In this document: positions 8,510 to 17,245 of the stretch, in pieces
Layout of the letters: every line of letters starts with the position of its first letter
How positions within the stretch are numbered: position 1 is the first letter of the stretch
Source of the DNA: Nocardiopsis listeri NBRC 13360
GTDB taxonomy: Bacteria > Actinomycetota > Actinomycetes > Streptosporangiales > Streptosporangiaceae
DNA: 64,000 nt
Assembly (NCBI RefSeq): GCF_001570765.1
Contig: NZ_BCSH01000029.1
Span: forward strand, 19,228-83,227
Direction: 5' to 3'
Program-made: the position numbers and the translations under genes
Notes under the pieces: generated by a model
Seen by the model: the letters and a program-made list of their open reading frames with translations, nothing else
Told to the model about the DNA's origin: nothing
The model's database searches: none

Positions 8510-9321
8510 TGCCGACCACCACACTGCGGAGCAAGCTGGCCCAGGCCCGCGAGGCCGACCGTGCCGCGCTCATCGGCTACCTGCCCGCCGGGTTCCCCGA
8601 TGTGGAGTCCTCCATCCGGGTCGTCCAGGCCATGGTGGAGGGCGGATGCGACGTCGTCGAGGTCGGTCTGCCCTACTCCGACCCCATGATGGACGGTCCC
8701 ACCATCCAGCGCGCCGCGGGCCTGGCCCTGGACTCCGGCACCACCACCGACGACGTGTTCCAGGTCGTGGAGGCCACCGCCGCCACCGGCGCAGCCGCCC
8801 TGGTCATGTCCTACTGGAACCCGATCGAACGCTACGGGGTGGAGCGCTTCGCCACCGAACTGGCCAAGGTCGGGGGGAGCGGGGTCATCACCCCCGACCT
8901 CATCCCCGAGGAGGCCGACGAGTGGGTCGCCGCCTCCGACAAGGCCGGGATCGACCGCGTCTTCCTGGTCGCGCCCTCTTCCTCGGACCGTCGTCTGGCG
9001 CTGACCACCGAGGCCTGCGGCGGTTTCGTGTACGCGGCGTCCCTCATGGGCGTCACCGGCACCCGCGCCCAGGTCTCCGACACCGCCGAGGTCCTGGTCC
9101 GCCGTACCCGCGAGGTCACCCGTGACTCGGGACTGCCGATCTGCGTGGGACTGGGAATCTCCAACGGGACCCAGGCGGCGGAGGTCGCCGCCTACGCGGA
9201 CGGGGTCATCGTGGGCGCCGGGTTCTGCCAGCGGATCCTGGACGCACCCGATCTGGAGACCGGCCTGGTCGCCGTCCGCTCCTTCGCCGAGGAACTGGCC
9301 GAGGGCGTTCGGTCCCGTTAG
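8506..9321 (+). CDS. trpA: Tryptophan synthase alpha chain
   Basis: 271 residues. Cleaves indole-3-glycerol phosphate to indole for TrpB. Motifs: [17 protein letters not shown] with the catalytic Glu and Asp, [42 protein letters not shown] and [10 protein letters not shown]. Two adjacent ATG codons (8506, 8509) are possible starts; GGAGGGA lies just upstream of both. It overlaps the trpB stop by four bases and ends at a good intrinsic terminator, so it is the last gene of the cluster. Confidence 0.96.
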   Translation: MMPTTTLRSKLAQAREADRAALIGYLPAGFPDVESSIRVVQAMVEGGCDVVEVGLPYSDPMMDGPTIQRAAGLALDSGTTTDDVFQVVEATAATGAAALVMSYWNPIERYGVERFATELAKVGGSGVITPDLIPEEADEWVAASDKAGIDRVFLVAPSSSDRRLALTTEACGGFVYAASLMGVTGTRAQVSDTAEVLVRRTREVTRDSGLPICVGLGISNGTQAAEVAAYADGVIVGAGFCQRILDAPDLETGLVAVRSFAEELAEGVRSR

Positions 9322-9363
9322 GCGGGCCCCTCCGAGGTCATCCAGGGACCCACGTCCCGGGTG

Positions 9364-9397
9364 ATGGGCCGCATCATCACGGTGCGGCCCATCTTTT
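9364..9397 (+). terminator. Intrinsic terminator after trpA
   Basis: A perfect 10-bp stem, ATGGGCCGCA (9364-9373) with TGCGGCCCAT (9383-9392), a 9-nt loop, then CTTTT. It closes the trp unit 42 bases after the trpA stop. Confidence 0.85.
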
Positions 9398-9668
9398 CCT
9401 CGCCTGGTCAAGACCCGGGTTAAGAGAGTGAGAATCGGGTGAGAAGAAGCCACGAAAGCACGTGAACCGGCCCCATGAGGGCGGATTCGATGGTGAGATG
9501 ACGGGTGCCCGGAGTGTCCGGGAGTGCCCTTCGGGCACCTGGACCCGGGACCCCTGTGTCACCCGTGAACTACAGACAGTAGGATCTGTTCCGACGTGAA
9601 GAGCGGCCGGACGCGGAACCCGCGCCAGGCTCGTGGTAGACCGATCCCCTCCCTTCCGAAGGCGCCAG
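9398..9668. other. Intergenic region trpA-mauE
   Basis: No gene is seen. A hairpin-forming stretch (GGTGCCC near 9503 with GGGCACC near 9535) and TAGGAT at 9580-9585, a plausible -10, lie before the MauE-like gene. The -35 region is not convincing. Confidence 0.4.
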
Positions 9669-10172
9669 ATGACGGACACGATCGACGACACCCCGAAGAC
9701 CCCCACGCGCTGGGAGACCATCCAGCCCTGGGTCGGCCTCGCCTGCCGCCTCGGTCTGGCCGCAGTCCTCATCACCGCCGCCGTCACCAAGTACCCGCCG
9801 GCCCTGTCGATCCAGGCCGTGGAGGCCTACGACCTCTTCCCGACCGAGGTCGCCCGACTCATCGGCTACACCCTTCCGCTCTTCGAACTCGCCCTGGCAC
9901 TGCTGCTCCTGCTCGGCCTGGCCACCCGCTACGCCGGGGCGATCGGCGCGATCCTCATGGTCGCCTTCATCGCCGGGATCGTCTCCGCCATGGTCAGGGG
10001 CCTGTCCATCGACTGCGGTTGCTTCGGCGGTGGCGGCCAGGTCGACCCGGGGGAGACCACCTACGGGCTCTCCATCGCCCGCGACATCGCCTTCGGCGCC
10101 ATGGGGGCCTTCATCGCGATCTGGCCCCGTTCACCCTTCGCCCTCGACCGCGTCCTCGGCCTGTACCGGTGA
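9669..10172 (+). CDS. MauE/DoxX-type redox-associated membrane protein
   Basis: 167 residues with four membrane helices. The diagnostic segment is SIDCGCFGGGG between helices three and four (about residues 115-125), where the CxC pair is conserved in MauE-like proteins that work with secreted thiol-disulfide enzymes. ATG at 9669 (MTDTIDDT). The next gene is a membrane-anchored CPAC thioredoxin-like protein 57 bases downstream, so the pair probably handles disulfide exchange outside the membrane: the MauE protein would pass electrons through the membrane and the DsbA-like protein would act on substrates. Partners inferred from context. Confidence 0.82.
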   Translation: MTDTIDDTPKTPTRWETIQPWVGLACRLGLAAVLITAAVTKYPPALSIQAVEAYDLFPTEVARLIGYTLPLFELALALLLLLGLATRYAGAIGAILMVAFIAGIVSAMVRGLSIDCGCFGGGGQVDPGETTYGLSIARDIAFGAMGAFIAIWPRSPFALDRVLGLYR

Positions 10173-10229
10173 CCCCGACGAGCACCGAGACGACGATCGA
10201 CCACCCGAAAGTCAGAAACAGAGGAAAGC

Positions 10230-11207
10230 ATGGGGAGTGAAGCGCGCAAGCGCTCCCGCGAGAAGCTCAAGGAACAGCGGGAGAAGGAGAAGCGGGCCGC
10301 CCGACGCAAGAAGAACCTCCTCGTCGTCGGTATCGCCGCCGCCGTGGTCCTGCTCATCGTGGGGATCGGCTACGCCGTCATGACCTCGGGTGAGGACGAG
10401 GGCTACGACGGTGAACTGGCGGCCCAGGTCCTCCAAGAGGACGGCAGCGTCGTCATGGCCGACGAGGGCGTCTCCGCGCCCGTGGTCGAGGTGTACGCCG
10501 ACTACCAGTGCCCCGCCTGCCGCCAGTTCGAGCTCCTCAACGGCGACCTCCTCAAGGCACGCGCCGCGAGCGGCGAGGCCATCGTCCAGTTCCGGCCGGT
10601 CAGCATCTTCGCCCAGCAGCCGACACCCATCAGCGGAAACTCGCTGCGCGGCGGCGCCGCCGCACGGGCCGCCGCCGACCACGGAGTCTTCGTCGAGTAC
10701 AACGACCTGCTCTTCGAGAACCAGCCGGCCGAGGGCCGCGAGGGCTTCACCGTCGACGAACTCAAGGAATGGTTCCGCCAGACCGACGCCGACGAGGCCC
10801 AGGCGAGCGAGTTCGACGAACGCGTCGACGCCGAGGCCGAGGTCGTCACCGAATTCACCGAGGAGTTCCTGCCGGCCCTGACCGCGGACGCCACCGAACA
10901 GATCGGTGAGGAGACCCTCGGCACCATGGTCCTGACCGACCTGCTCGCCTGGGGAGCCGACAACGGACACGACCCCGCCTTCCTCGACGGGACGTACACG
11001 GGCGAGATCATCGACGCCACCGGAACGGCCTACACTCGCTACAGCGGAGACAACATGTTCCGCGGCACCCCCGCCGTCTACATCAATGGCGAGTTGCTCG
11101 ACAACAACTCCGCCATGACGGCACGCGGTCTGTCCGAGGCGATCGCCTCCGCCGGCGCGGGCGAAGTCGAGACCGAGCCGGCGGCCGACGGGGGTGACGC
11201 GGAGTAG
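10230..11207 (+). CDS. Membrane-anchored DsbA-like thioredoxin domain protein
   Basis: 325 residues. A very basic, Lys/Arg-rich start (about residues 1-30) precedes one membrane helix, LLVVGIAAAVVLLIVGIGYAV, which anchors the protein with the rest outside. The extracytoplasmic part is a DSBA-type thioredoxin fold with the active-site CPAC at residues 94-97 (VYADYQCPACRQFE) and the cis-Pro region GTPAVYINGELL. An insertion of helices rich in Glu and Asp lies between, as in actinobacterial homologues. It follows the MauE-like gene and precedes lgt, pointing to a role in folding of exported proteins and lipoproteins. The start ATG follows GAGGAAAG. Confidence 0.88.
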   Translation: MGSEARKRSREKLKEQREKEKRAARRKKNLLVVGIAAAVVLLIVGIGYAVMTSGEDEGYDGELAAQVLQEDGSVVMADEGVSAPVVEVYADYQCPACRQFELLNGDLLKARAASGEAIVQFRPVSIFAQQPTPISGNSLRGGAAARAAADHGVFVEYNDLLFENQPAEGREGFTVDELKEWFRQTDADEAQASEFDERVDAEAEVVTEFTEEFLPALTADATEQIGEETLGTMVLTDLLAWGADNGHDPAFLDGTYTGEIIDATGTAYTRYSGDNMFRGTPAVYINGELLDNNSAMTARGLSEAIASAGAGEVETEPAADGGDAE

Positions 11208-11256
11208 AACCCCTGAACAGACTCCCCGCACGCGGGGCGGATCCGAGAGCAGAGCA

Positions 11257-12372
11257 GTGACATTGTCGTCGACGGCTTCGGAGGGCGCGGTCGAGTACGG
11301 CCGCGCCCTCGCGGCCATTCCCAGCCCCCAGATCAACTCGATCCCGATCGGGCCCCTGGAGATCCACTTCTACGCCCTGTGCATCCTCGCCGGTGTCATC
11401 GTCGCCGTCTTTTGGAGCGAGCGCCGCTGGAAGGCCATGGGCGGTGAGCCCGGCACCATCATGGACATGGCGGTCTGGGCGGTCGTCCTCGGGCTCATCG
11501 GTGGCCGTCTCTACCACGTGATCAGCGACGCGCAGCTGTACTTCGGCCCGGGCAAGGAACCCATCCGAGCCTTCTTCATCTGGGAGGGCGGACTCGGTAT
11601 CTGGGGAGCCGTTCCCCTCGGCGCGGTCGGTGTGTGGCTGGTCGCCCGCAAGCGCGGACTGTCGATGTCCAAGCTCGCCTTCGCCATCGCCCCCACCATC
11701 CCCCTCGCCCAGGCCATCGGTCGCTGGGGCAACTACTTCAACCAGGAGCTGTTCGGTCGCCCCACCGACCTGCCTTGGGCCGTGGAGATCAACCTCACCC
11801 CCGAGGGTTACCTGCGCGCCGGCATGGAACCCGGTGTGACCACCTACCACCCCACCTTCCTGTACGAATCCCTGTGGTGCCTGGGCCTGGCCGTCCTCTT
11901 GGCCTACCTGGGCCGACGCTTCGAGAGCTCCCTCCAGGGAGGGCGTCTGTTCGCCCTCTACGTGATGGGCTACTGCGTGGGCCGCTTCTGGATCGAGTAC
12001 CTGCGTGTGGACCCGGCCAACGACTTCTTCGGTCTGCGCCTGAACAACTGGACCTCCATCGTCGTGTTCCTGGGAGCCCTGGCCTTCTTCGCGTGGGCCG
12101 GCACCCGTCTCGACCGCTTCTCCACCGCCGTGGTCCCCCACGGCCAGGACGCCGGTACCCAGGTCTTCGGTGACACCGGTGCCAGGGCCGAGGAAGAGGG
12201 CACCGTCTACAGCGCGGTCGACACCGAGGGATCGGCGTTCGACCAGGACAGTGGCGTGTCCAACGAAGCCGGTACGGAATACCACCCGAGCCCTGAGCGA
12301 TCTAGTAGCGAGGGCTCGACGGAGGACGACGCCAAGGGCGCGGGAGACGACTCCGGGTCGAAGCCCGAGTAA
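11257..12372 (+). CDS. lgt: Prolipoprotein diacylglyceryl transferase
   Basis: 371 residues with seven or so membrane helices. Attaches diacylglycerol to the lipobox Cys of prolipoproteins. The Lgt signature is present as GRWGNYFNQELFGRPTDLPW, along with the N-terminal IPIGPLEIHFYAL, GGRLYHVISD, HPTFLYESLW and RFWIEYLRVD. A C-terminal tail of about 70 acidic residues after the last helix is an extension beyond the enzyme core. I chose GTG at 11257; a start at 11194 would overlap the upstream gene and adds a non-conserved stretch. Several lipoproteins in the window (beta-lactamase, two LivK-like, DUF3060) are potential substrates. Confidence 0.93.
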   Translation: MTLSSTASEGAVEYGRALAAIPSPQINSIPIGPLEIHFYALCILAGVIVAVFWSERRWKAMGGEPGTIMDMAVWAVVLGLIGGRLYHVISDAQLYFGPGKEPIRAFFIWEGGLGIWGAVPLGAVGVWLVARKRGLSMSKLAFAIAPTIPLAQAIGRWGNYFNQELFGRPTDLPWAVEINLTPEGYLRAGMEPGVTTYHPTFLYESLWCLGLAVLLAYLGRRFESSLQGGRLFALYVMGYCVGRFWIEYLRVDPANDFFGLRLNNWTSIVVFLGALAFFAWAGTRLDRFSTAVVPHGQDAGTQVFGDTGARAEEEGTVYSAVDTEGSAFDQDSGVSNEAGTEYHPSPERSSSEGSTEDDAKGAGDDSGSKPE

Positions 12373-12462
12373 CGCGGGACGCCTGATTTCGGGGCCGCGG
12401 CCCGTGGCCGCAGGCGCCGCGGGCCATTTCCGCACCAGTCGAGCAGACCACGGGTTGATGAT

Positions 12463-13662
12463 TTGAGAAAGACCGTGAGCAGAGCCGAGTCCGGTTTCGG
12501 ACGCAAGAAGCGGCGTGGCGGTTCCCGTCGCGCCGCCGGCACCCACGCCGAAGAGCACTCCGACTACGGGCGTGACGAAGACCTGTACGACCAGGGTTAC
12601 GACCCGGAGGAGGACTTCTCCGCCGAGTACGGACACGCCCAGGACCGGTCGGGTGACCAGGACTCCTACGAGGAGTACGACTACGACGACACCGGATACG
12701 ACGACACCGACTACGACGACCGCGGCGGGGACGATCCCCGGGCCGGCGAAGCGGTGGGCGGTCGTCGAGGGGGACGACGCAAGGGCAAGGAGAAGCGTGG
12801 CGTGGGCCGCGTCTCCGCCTTCTCCGCGTCCGCGATCAAGAAGGTCTCGGTCCTGGGGGACCGGCCCAACCAGATCGTTTACACCCTGGCCGAACAGAGC
12901 AAGCGCAAGCGCGGCACCGCCGTGCTGGGCGTGCTCTTGGGCGCCTTCAGCATCGCCTTGGTCGCACTCCTGGCGGTGCTGGCCTACCAGCTCTTCAGCG
13001 GGGCCGGCGGATCCAGCGGAGGCGATCAGAGCGTGGTCGCCCCGCCCGATGGCCACAGCACCCTGACCCCGGAGCAGTACCGCTTCCAGGAGAACGACCC
13101 GGAGGTGTTCGGTCCCATCGACGAACGTCCCGCCGAGGCCGAGCCCATGACGGAGGACGCGGTCTTCGGTTCCGTGGGTGAACTGGAACTGGGGGACATG
13201 CAGCTGGAGCTGCGCGACTCCGCCGTCACCGACTCCTGCACCTCCATGGTGTGGGGCGAGGAGCTCGGACAGAGCCTGATCGACGGTGACTGCGTCAACG
13301 CGGCCTCCGGTGTCTACACCGACTCCGACAACGAGTACGTCGCCCAGGTGACGCTGTTCGACCTGGCCGACAGCGAGGCCGCCACCGACACCGCGGCGGC
13401 CCTGGACCCGACCAACTCCGAGACCGACATCGGCTTCCTGCTGAGCCAGACCGGTGAGGACGTCGAAGGGTTGCAGGAGGGCTACAGTCAGGCCAGCACC
13501 CAGGTCATGGGCCACTACCTGGCCGTGTTCTGGACGGCCAAGACCGACGGCTCCGAACCCGGAGACGACTCGGACCTGGCGACCCTGGACGTGGCCTCCA
13601 TGAGCGCGTTCTCCTTCGTCTACGACGAGGTCGTCGCCTACCGGGGCGACGAGGGCGAGTAG
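12463..13662 (+). CDS. Anchored protein with conserved extracytoplasmic domain, copy 1
   Basis: 399 residues. The N-terminus is charged and disordered: a basic start, then an Asp/Tyr-rich stretch with repeated DYDD/YDDT units (about residues 45-85), a second basic block, then one membrane helix near residues 145-172 and a Gly/Ser linker. The C-terminal domain (about residues 230-385) begins TDSCTSMVWGEEL and contains VAQVTLFDLADSEAA and GHYLAVFW. The same domain occurs in the next gene, so they are paralogues. Family not recognised. Start uncertain: TTG at 12463 or GTG at 12475, neither with a strong SD. Probably an envelope protein with the domain outside. Confidence 0.75.
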   Translation: MRKTVSRAESGFGRKKRRGGSRRAAGTHAEEHSDYGRDEDLYDQGYDPEEDFSAEYGHAQDRSGDQDSYEEYDYDDTGYDDTDYDDRGGDDPRAGEAVGGRRGGRRKGKEKRGVGRVSAFSASAIKKVSVLGDRPNQIVYTLAEQSKRKRGTAVLGVLLGAFSIALVALLAVLAYQLFSGAGGSSGGDQSVVAPPDGHSTLTPEQYRFQENDPEVFGPIDERPAEAEPMTEDAVFGSVGELELGDMQLELRDSAVTDSCTSMVWGEELGQSLIDGDCVNAASGVYTDSDNEYVAQVTLFDLADSEAATDTAAALDPTNSETDIGFLLSQTGEDVEGLQEGYSQASTQVMGHYLAVFWTAKTDGSEPGDDSDLATLDVASMSAFSFVYDEVVAYRGDEGE

Positions 13663-13838
13663 CGCGAGCCGAACCTCGGCCCTGTCCGGCCCTGTCGGAC
13701 GTCCCGATAGGATCTCGGACAGATCGACCCGCCCGCCGGGGTCGTGTCCGAGGTGGAAGCTCCCTCCCCTCGTAACTCGAGCGCAAGCGGGCCGGTCACC
13801 ACAGGTGACCGGCCCGAACCCACGGAAAGGTCCTTTGG

Positions 13839-14861
13839 GTGTCCTCTTCTGAACCCTCGACGCCTGGCAGGCCGGGTCGCCGGAGGAAGAACAACGAACC
13901 CGACGAACAGCAGACCCCCGCCCCCTCCCAGGAGGGCGGTCGCCGACGAAGCGGTGGACGACGCAAGAAAGAGCCCCGACGCTTCGGTCGGACGTTGGTC
14001 GTCCTCGTCGGGACGCTGGTCGTCGCCCTCGTCGCCTTGGGCGTGGTCCTGTTCTTCCAGCTGTCGGGGGACGAGGGGAGCGAAGCGGCCGCCCCGCAGA
14101 CCCGTCCGGCCGACTACAAGGTCCGCGACGCCGGGAACATGAACGAAGTCCTGGCCTCCCGTGAGATCGACGGTCGTGTCCTCAACGAGGGCGAGCTGTT
14201 CGAACGCCGCAACGCCGAGATCTCCAGCCAGAGCATCGACTTCACCCTGGAGGAGTCGGAGCTGACCGACGACTGCTCCAGCACGGTGTGGGGCGAGCAG
14301 GCCACCCAGGCCCTCGCCGACGCCGAATGCAGCCAGGCCGGACGTGCCGCCTACCTCTCCGACAACTACTTCGGTGTGGCCACCGTGTTCAACCTGGCCG
14401 ACGTCGAGGGCAGCCGTGCGGTGGCCGAGGCCCTGAACCTGCCCGAGCCCGAGGGAGGCGAGCCCGAGGAGGAGATCGTCGATCCCGGGTTCGTGCTGCC
14501 GCCCTCCGGCGCCGAGCCCTTCGATCGTCTCGGCTCGGGCTACAGCGCCGCCGACGCCATCGTCAGCGGCCACTACCTGGTCGTGGTCTGGGTCCAACCC
14601 ACCGACTCCGACTCGGTCGACGAACGCGTCACCCTGTCCACCCCGCTGGTGGCCCTGGCCAACTTCCGTGACCCGCTCTTCCGTCGCATGATCGAGTACG
14701 ACGACGATGAGAGTACGGGAACCGAGGGCACCGAAGGCACCGAGGAGACCGGGGGCGAGCCCGGTACCGAACCCGGCACCGAAGAGGTCCCCGGCGAGGT
14801 CCCCGGTCAGCAGGAGGGACTGCCCGGCGAGGCCGAGGTCCCGGCGGTGCCCGGGCAGTAG
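13839..14861 (+). CDS. Anchored protein with conserved extracytoplasmic domain, copy 2
   Basis: 340 residues, GTG start with GGAAAGG nine bases upstream. Same plan as the preceding gene: basic disordered N-terminus, one helix (LVVLVGTLVVALVALGVVLF, about residues 51-70), and a domain with TDDCSSTVWGEQAT, FGVATVFNLADVEGS and GHYLVVVWVQ. The two conserved Cys pairs (DDC... and AEC) align between copies, suggesting a disulfide. The C-terminus is an extra Glu/Gly/Thr/Pro repeat (TEGTEGTEETGG...). Two neighbouring copies with diverged ends suggest an old tandem duplication. Function not recognised. Confidence 0.75.
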   Translation: MSSSEPSTPGRPGRRRKNNEPDEQQTPAPSQEGGRRRSGGRRKKEPRRFGRTLVVLVGTLVVALVALGVVLFFQLSGDEGSEAAAPQTRPADYKVRDAGNMNEVLASREIDGRVLNEGELFERRNAEISSQSIDFTLEESELTDDCSSTVWGEQATQALADAECSQAGRAAYLSDNYFGVATVFNLADVEGSRAVAEALNLPEPEGGEPEEEIVDPGFVLPPSGAEPFDRLGSGYSAADAIVSGHYLVVVWVQPTDSDSVDERVTLSTPLVALANFRDPLFRRMIEYDDDESTGTEGTEGTEETGGEPGTEPGTEEVPGEVPGQQEGLPGEAEVPAVPGQ

Positions 14862-14888
14862 AACCGGGGCGACACCCACCGAACGTGC

Positions 14889-14925
14889 GGCGGGCCCACG
14901 GAGAGTCGTTCTCCGTGGGCCCGCC
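14889..14925. terminator. Bidirectional terminator, 16-bp stem
   Basis: 14889-14904 pairs perfectly with 14910-14925 around the loop GTCGT; GTCTTGCTC follows on the plus strand. It separates convergent genes and can serve both. Confidence 0.85.
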
Positions 14926-14946
14926 GTCTTGCTCGGGAGGAGGCCG

Positions 14947-16713
14947 TCAGCCGGCCCTGACCTCCTCCACCCTGGCCAACAGTTCGGAGGCCAGGATCCG
15001 CAGATCCGGGAACCGGTGCTCGGGCAGGTCCAGCAGGGTGTGCCCGGGCAACCACGCCGGGGCCGAGGCCACCGCCTGCCGGGCCGTGCGCTTGTTCACC
15101 GGCCGCCCGCCCCAAGCCGTCACCTCCATCAGGCCGGTCCGCAGCGTCGTGGTGAGCGACCCGTGCGCACGCCCCTGGACGTGGGCCAACAACCGGCCCG
15201 AACTCCCACCCGGTTCGGGGTCGCGCTCCAACCGGATCGCCGTCAGGTCCGAGGCACCGAATCCGCGCAGGAACCGCACCCGCATCCCCGGCTCCACCAT
15301 CGACCGGAACGCCTTCTGCCCGGCCTCGTCGCGCACCCACTTGGACGACGACGGCACCAGGACGTAGGCGTTGTCCGCGGTCGTGGCCAACGCCACCCGC
15401 GCCGCGATCCGGTCCCAACCACCGGTCAGGTCGATCACCGCGCACGGGCCCACCGCGGTGGGAGAGTCCATCCAGGTGGACAGACGTACCCGGACCTCCT
15501 TGCACACCTCACGGGGCCAGTCGCCCACCAACGCCGGAGAGCCCTGCTCCTCGTGGCGCCGCCCGGCGCCGTCCTCGGTGACCCGATCCAGCACCGCTCG
15601 GGCCCGCTCCACGTCCGCTCCGCCCCGTACCTCCTTGGCGTTGACGCCCTGGCTGTACACCCGGGCGCTTTCACCGGTGGGGGAGGGCAACGTCTTCGAC
15701 AACGGTCGGAGTACGTACAGGTCGCTGGCGGCACCGATCGACTCCCCGCCCAGGTAACGATTGAAGTCCGGCAACACCGCCTCCATGAGCAACCCCATCC
15801 GCACCAACCGTGTCTGGACGGCGGCCGCCAGCTTCGGTGTGGTCTCACTGGCTCCGTAGGCCACCAACACCCGGGCCTTGCGCGGGTCCGCCAGCCCCTC
15901 CACTCCACGGCGCACGAACAACTCCACGCCGTCCGGGGTGTAGGGCGGGTCGGTGAAGACCACGTCGGCGCGCTCGCGCAACCTCTCGGGTAGCCCCAAC
16001 CGCAGATCGGCGCTGTGCGTGCGGATGGTCACGCCCAGACGCTCGGCCACCGTGTCGATGTGCTCCAGGACCCGCTCGTCCAGGTCCACGACCTCCACCT
16101 TCGCCCCGGGCAGCACCAACGCCAAAGCCAGTGACGTCAGATCGTGGTCGCCCACGCACAACAGGGTGCGCCGGGTCAGGTCGAAACGGGTGCTCAGGAA
16201 CAGGGCACGGCGCAGGGCCGTCTCCGCCGTCGCCGCCACGTGGTCCAGGTCCAGGTCGGAGGCCGGCCCCTCGGCCACCGCCCGCACCAGCTCCGCGGCG
16301 GCCCGCGGGTGATCGGGCAACATGTGCGCCACCGGGTCGGCGGGCATCGGCGCGGTCGCACCCTGGTAGTGGGAAGGGCGCAGCAGACGATAGCGGTCGC
16401 CGTCCCTGGCCACCTCGTCGGCGTCGTCGAGGACCCGCAGTAGCGAACGCACCACGGAGTGGGCGATGCCGCCGGCTCGCACCAGGTCGTTGGCGCTCCA
16501 CCAACGACCGTCGGAGAGCAGCGCCAGGATGAGGCGCGGGCGCGGGGCGTCGATCCCGTACTCGGTGAGGAACGTCTCCGCTGCTTCGGGCAAGGGAGGG
16601 CCCGAACCGGGGTCGGGCGCCGCCAGGCCATCCTGGACCGGGCTACCCGGTGCGCGTTCGGGGTCGATTGAGGTCCCGGAATCCGGGCCGGGGGAAGTCG
16701 GGTGTCCTGCCAT
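14947..16713 (-). CDS. BpsA-like branched-chain polyamine synthase family protein
   Basis: 588 residues. An N-terminal winged-helix-like part (PRPRLILALLSDGRWWSAND..., about residues 50-120) is followed by a Rossmann methyltransferase-like core: LLCVGDHDLTSLALAL, VEVVDLDERVLEHI and DVVFTDPPYTPDGVELF. These match N4-bis(aminopropyl)spermidine synthase (BpsA), which transfers aminopropyl groups from decarboxylated S-adenosylmethionine. The archaeal enzyme has a GDDD motif; here it is GDHD. The C-terminal ~200 residues are an extra region with a second alpha/beta pattern. I chose the ATG at 16713, which follows GGGAGG by eight bases; an upstream GTG at 16743 adds ten residues. Substrate not proven; it might be a different aminopropyl- or methyltransferase. 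Confidence 0.7.
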   Translation of the reverse strand: MAGHPTSPGPDSGTSIDPERAPGSPVQDGLAAPDPGSGPPLPEAAETFLTEYGIDAPRPRLILALLSDGRWWSANDLVRAGGIAHSVVRSLLRVLDDADEVARDGDRYRLLRPSHYQGATAPMPADPVAHMLPDHPRAAAELVRAVAEGPASDLDLDHVAATAETALRRALFLSTRFDLTRRTLLCVGDHDLTSLALALVLPGAKVEVVDLDERVLEHIDTVAERLGVTIRTHSADLRLGLPERLRERADVVFTDPPYTPDGVELFVRRGVEGLADPRKARVLVAYGASETTPKLAAAVQTRLVRMGLLMEAVLPDFNRYLGGESIGAASDLYVLRPLSKTLPSPTGESARVYSQGVNAKEVRGGADVERARAVLDRVTEDGAGRRHEEQGSPALVGDWPREVCKEVRVRLSTWMDSPTAVGPCAVIDLTGGWDRIAARVALATTADNAYVLVPSSSKWVRDEAGQKAFRSMVEPGMRVRFLRGFGASDLTAIRLERDPEPGGSSGRLLAHVQGRAHGSLTTTLRTGLMEVTAWGGRPVNKRTARQAVASAPAWLPGHTLLDLPEHRFPDLRILASELLARVEEVRAG

Positions 16714-17245
16714 TCGGCGATCCTCCCACGGTGTGCGCACCACACCGGTGACGCAGGTCAGGGTGGTTCGTCACCGATGAGGGAGATATCACTCCCCGGT
16801 TCATGTTCATCCCCCTTGGGAAACGCGTTAACAGCGATATGACCTGGGATCACGCAGGTGGACGCCGCCTTGCCATGGTGAAAATCGGGCCATGGTCCGG
16901 TCTTCACCGCGCCCGGGAAGGTTTAGCGGGGTTCGCGCGTGGAACAAACGGCAAGGCCGACCGTCATCGGAAAAGAAGCGCGATCGCGCGGAACCGAGAG
17001 GGACACGAGCGGAGAACGCCGAACACACGGCGATTCGCATCGTCACCGGGCCGGCGTGTATAAGAGAACCTGCCCGAAATCGGGCGGCCCGCACACCACC
17101 GGCGTCACGAGGACGTGAACGCGACACGGCGGGTGCCCCGGGGCGCCCACGGCGGCGGGCCACAACTCCATCACGTACGCAGCAGGGCCAATGTCGTCCC
17201 GAATGCGCTTTTCACAAAGCCGACAGAACGACGACAGGAGGGTAG
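16714..17245. other. Divergent intergenic region bpsA-like / gltB
   Basis: 530 bases without a convincing gene; short ORFs here show no family pattern. A 12-bp perfect palindrome GCGCGATCGCGC lies at 16978-16989. TATAAG at 17059-17064 with TTCGCA 19 bases upstream is a weak candidate gltB promoter, which would give a leader of about 170 bases. I could not find a clean GlnR-type box. Confidence 0.4.

Noticed and set aside
11083..13515. Minus-strand ORF of 810 codons opposite dsbA-like, lgt and copy 1
   Set aside because: It spans three plus-strand genes with intact families and shows no domain.
16780..16860. GlnR box upstream of gltB
   Set aside because: Fragments such as GAAAC and GTTAAC occur but not in the spacing of the GlnR motif.
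16803..17063. Small ORF upstream of gltB
   Set aside because: No SD of note, Arg-rich out-of-frame composition and no family; treated as non-coding.
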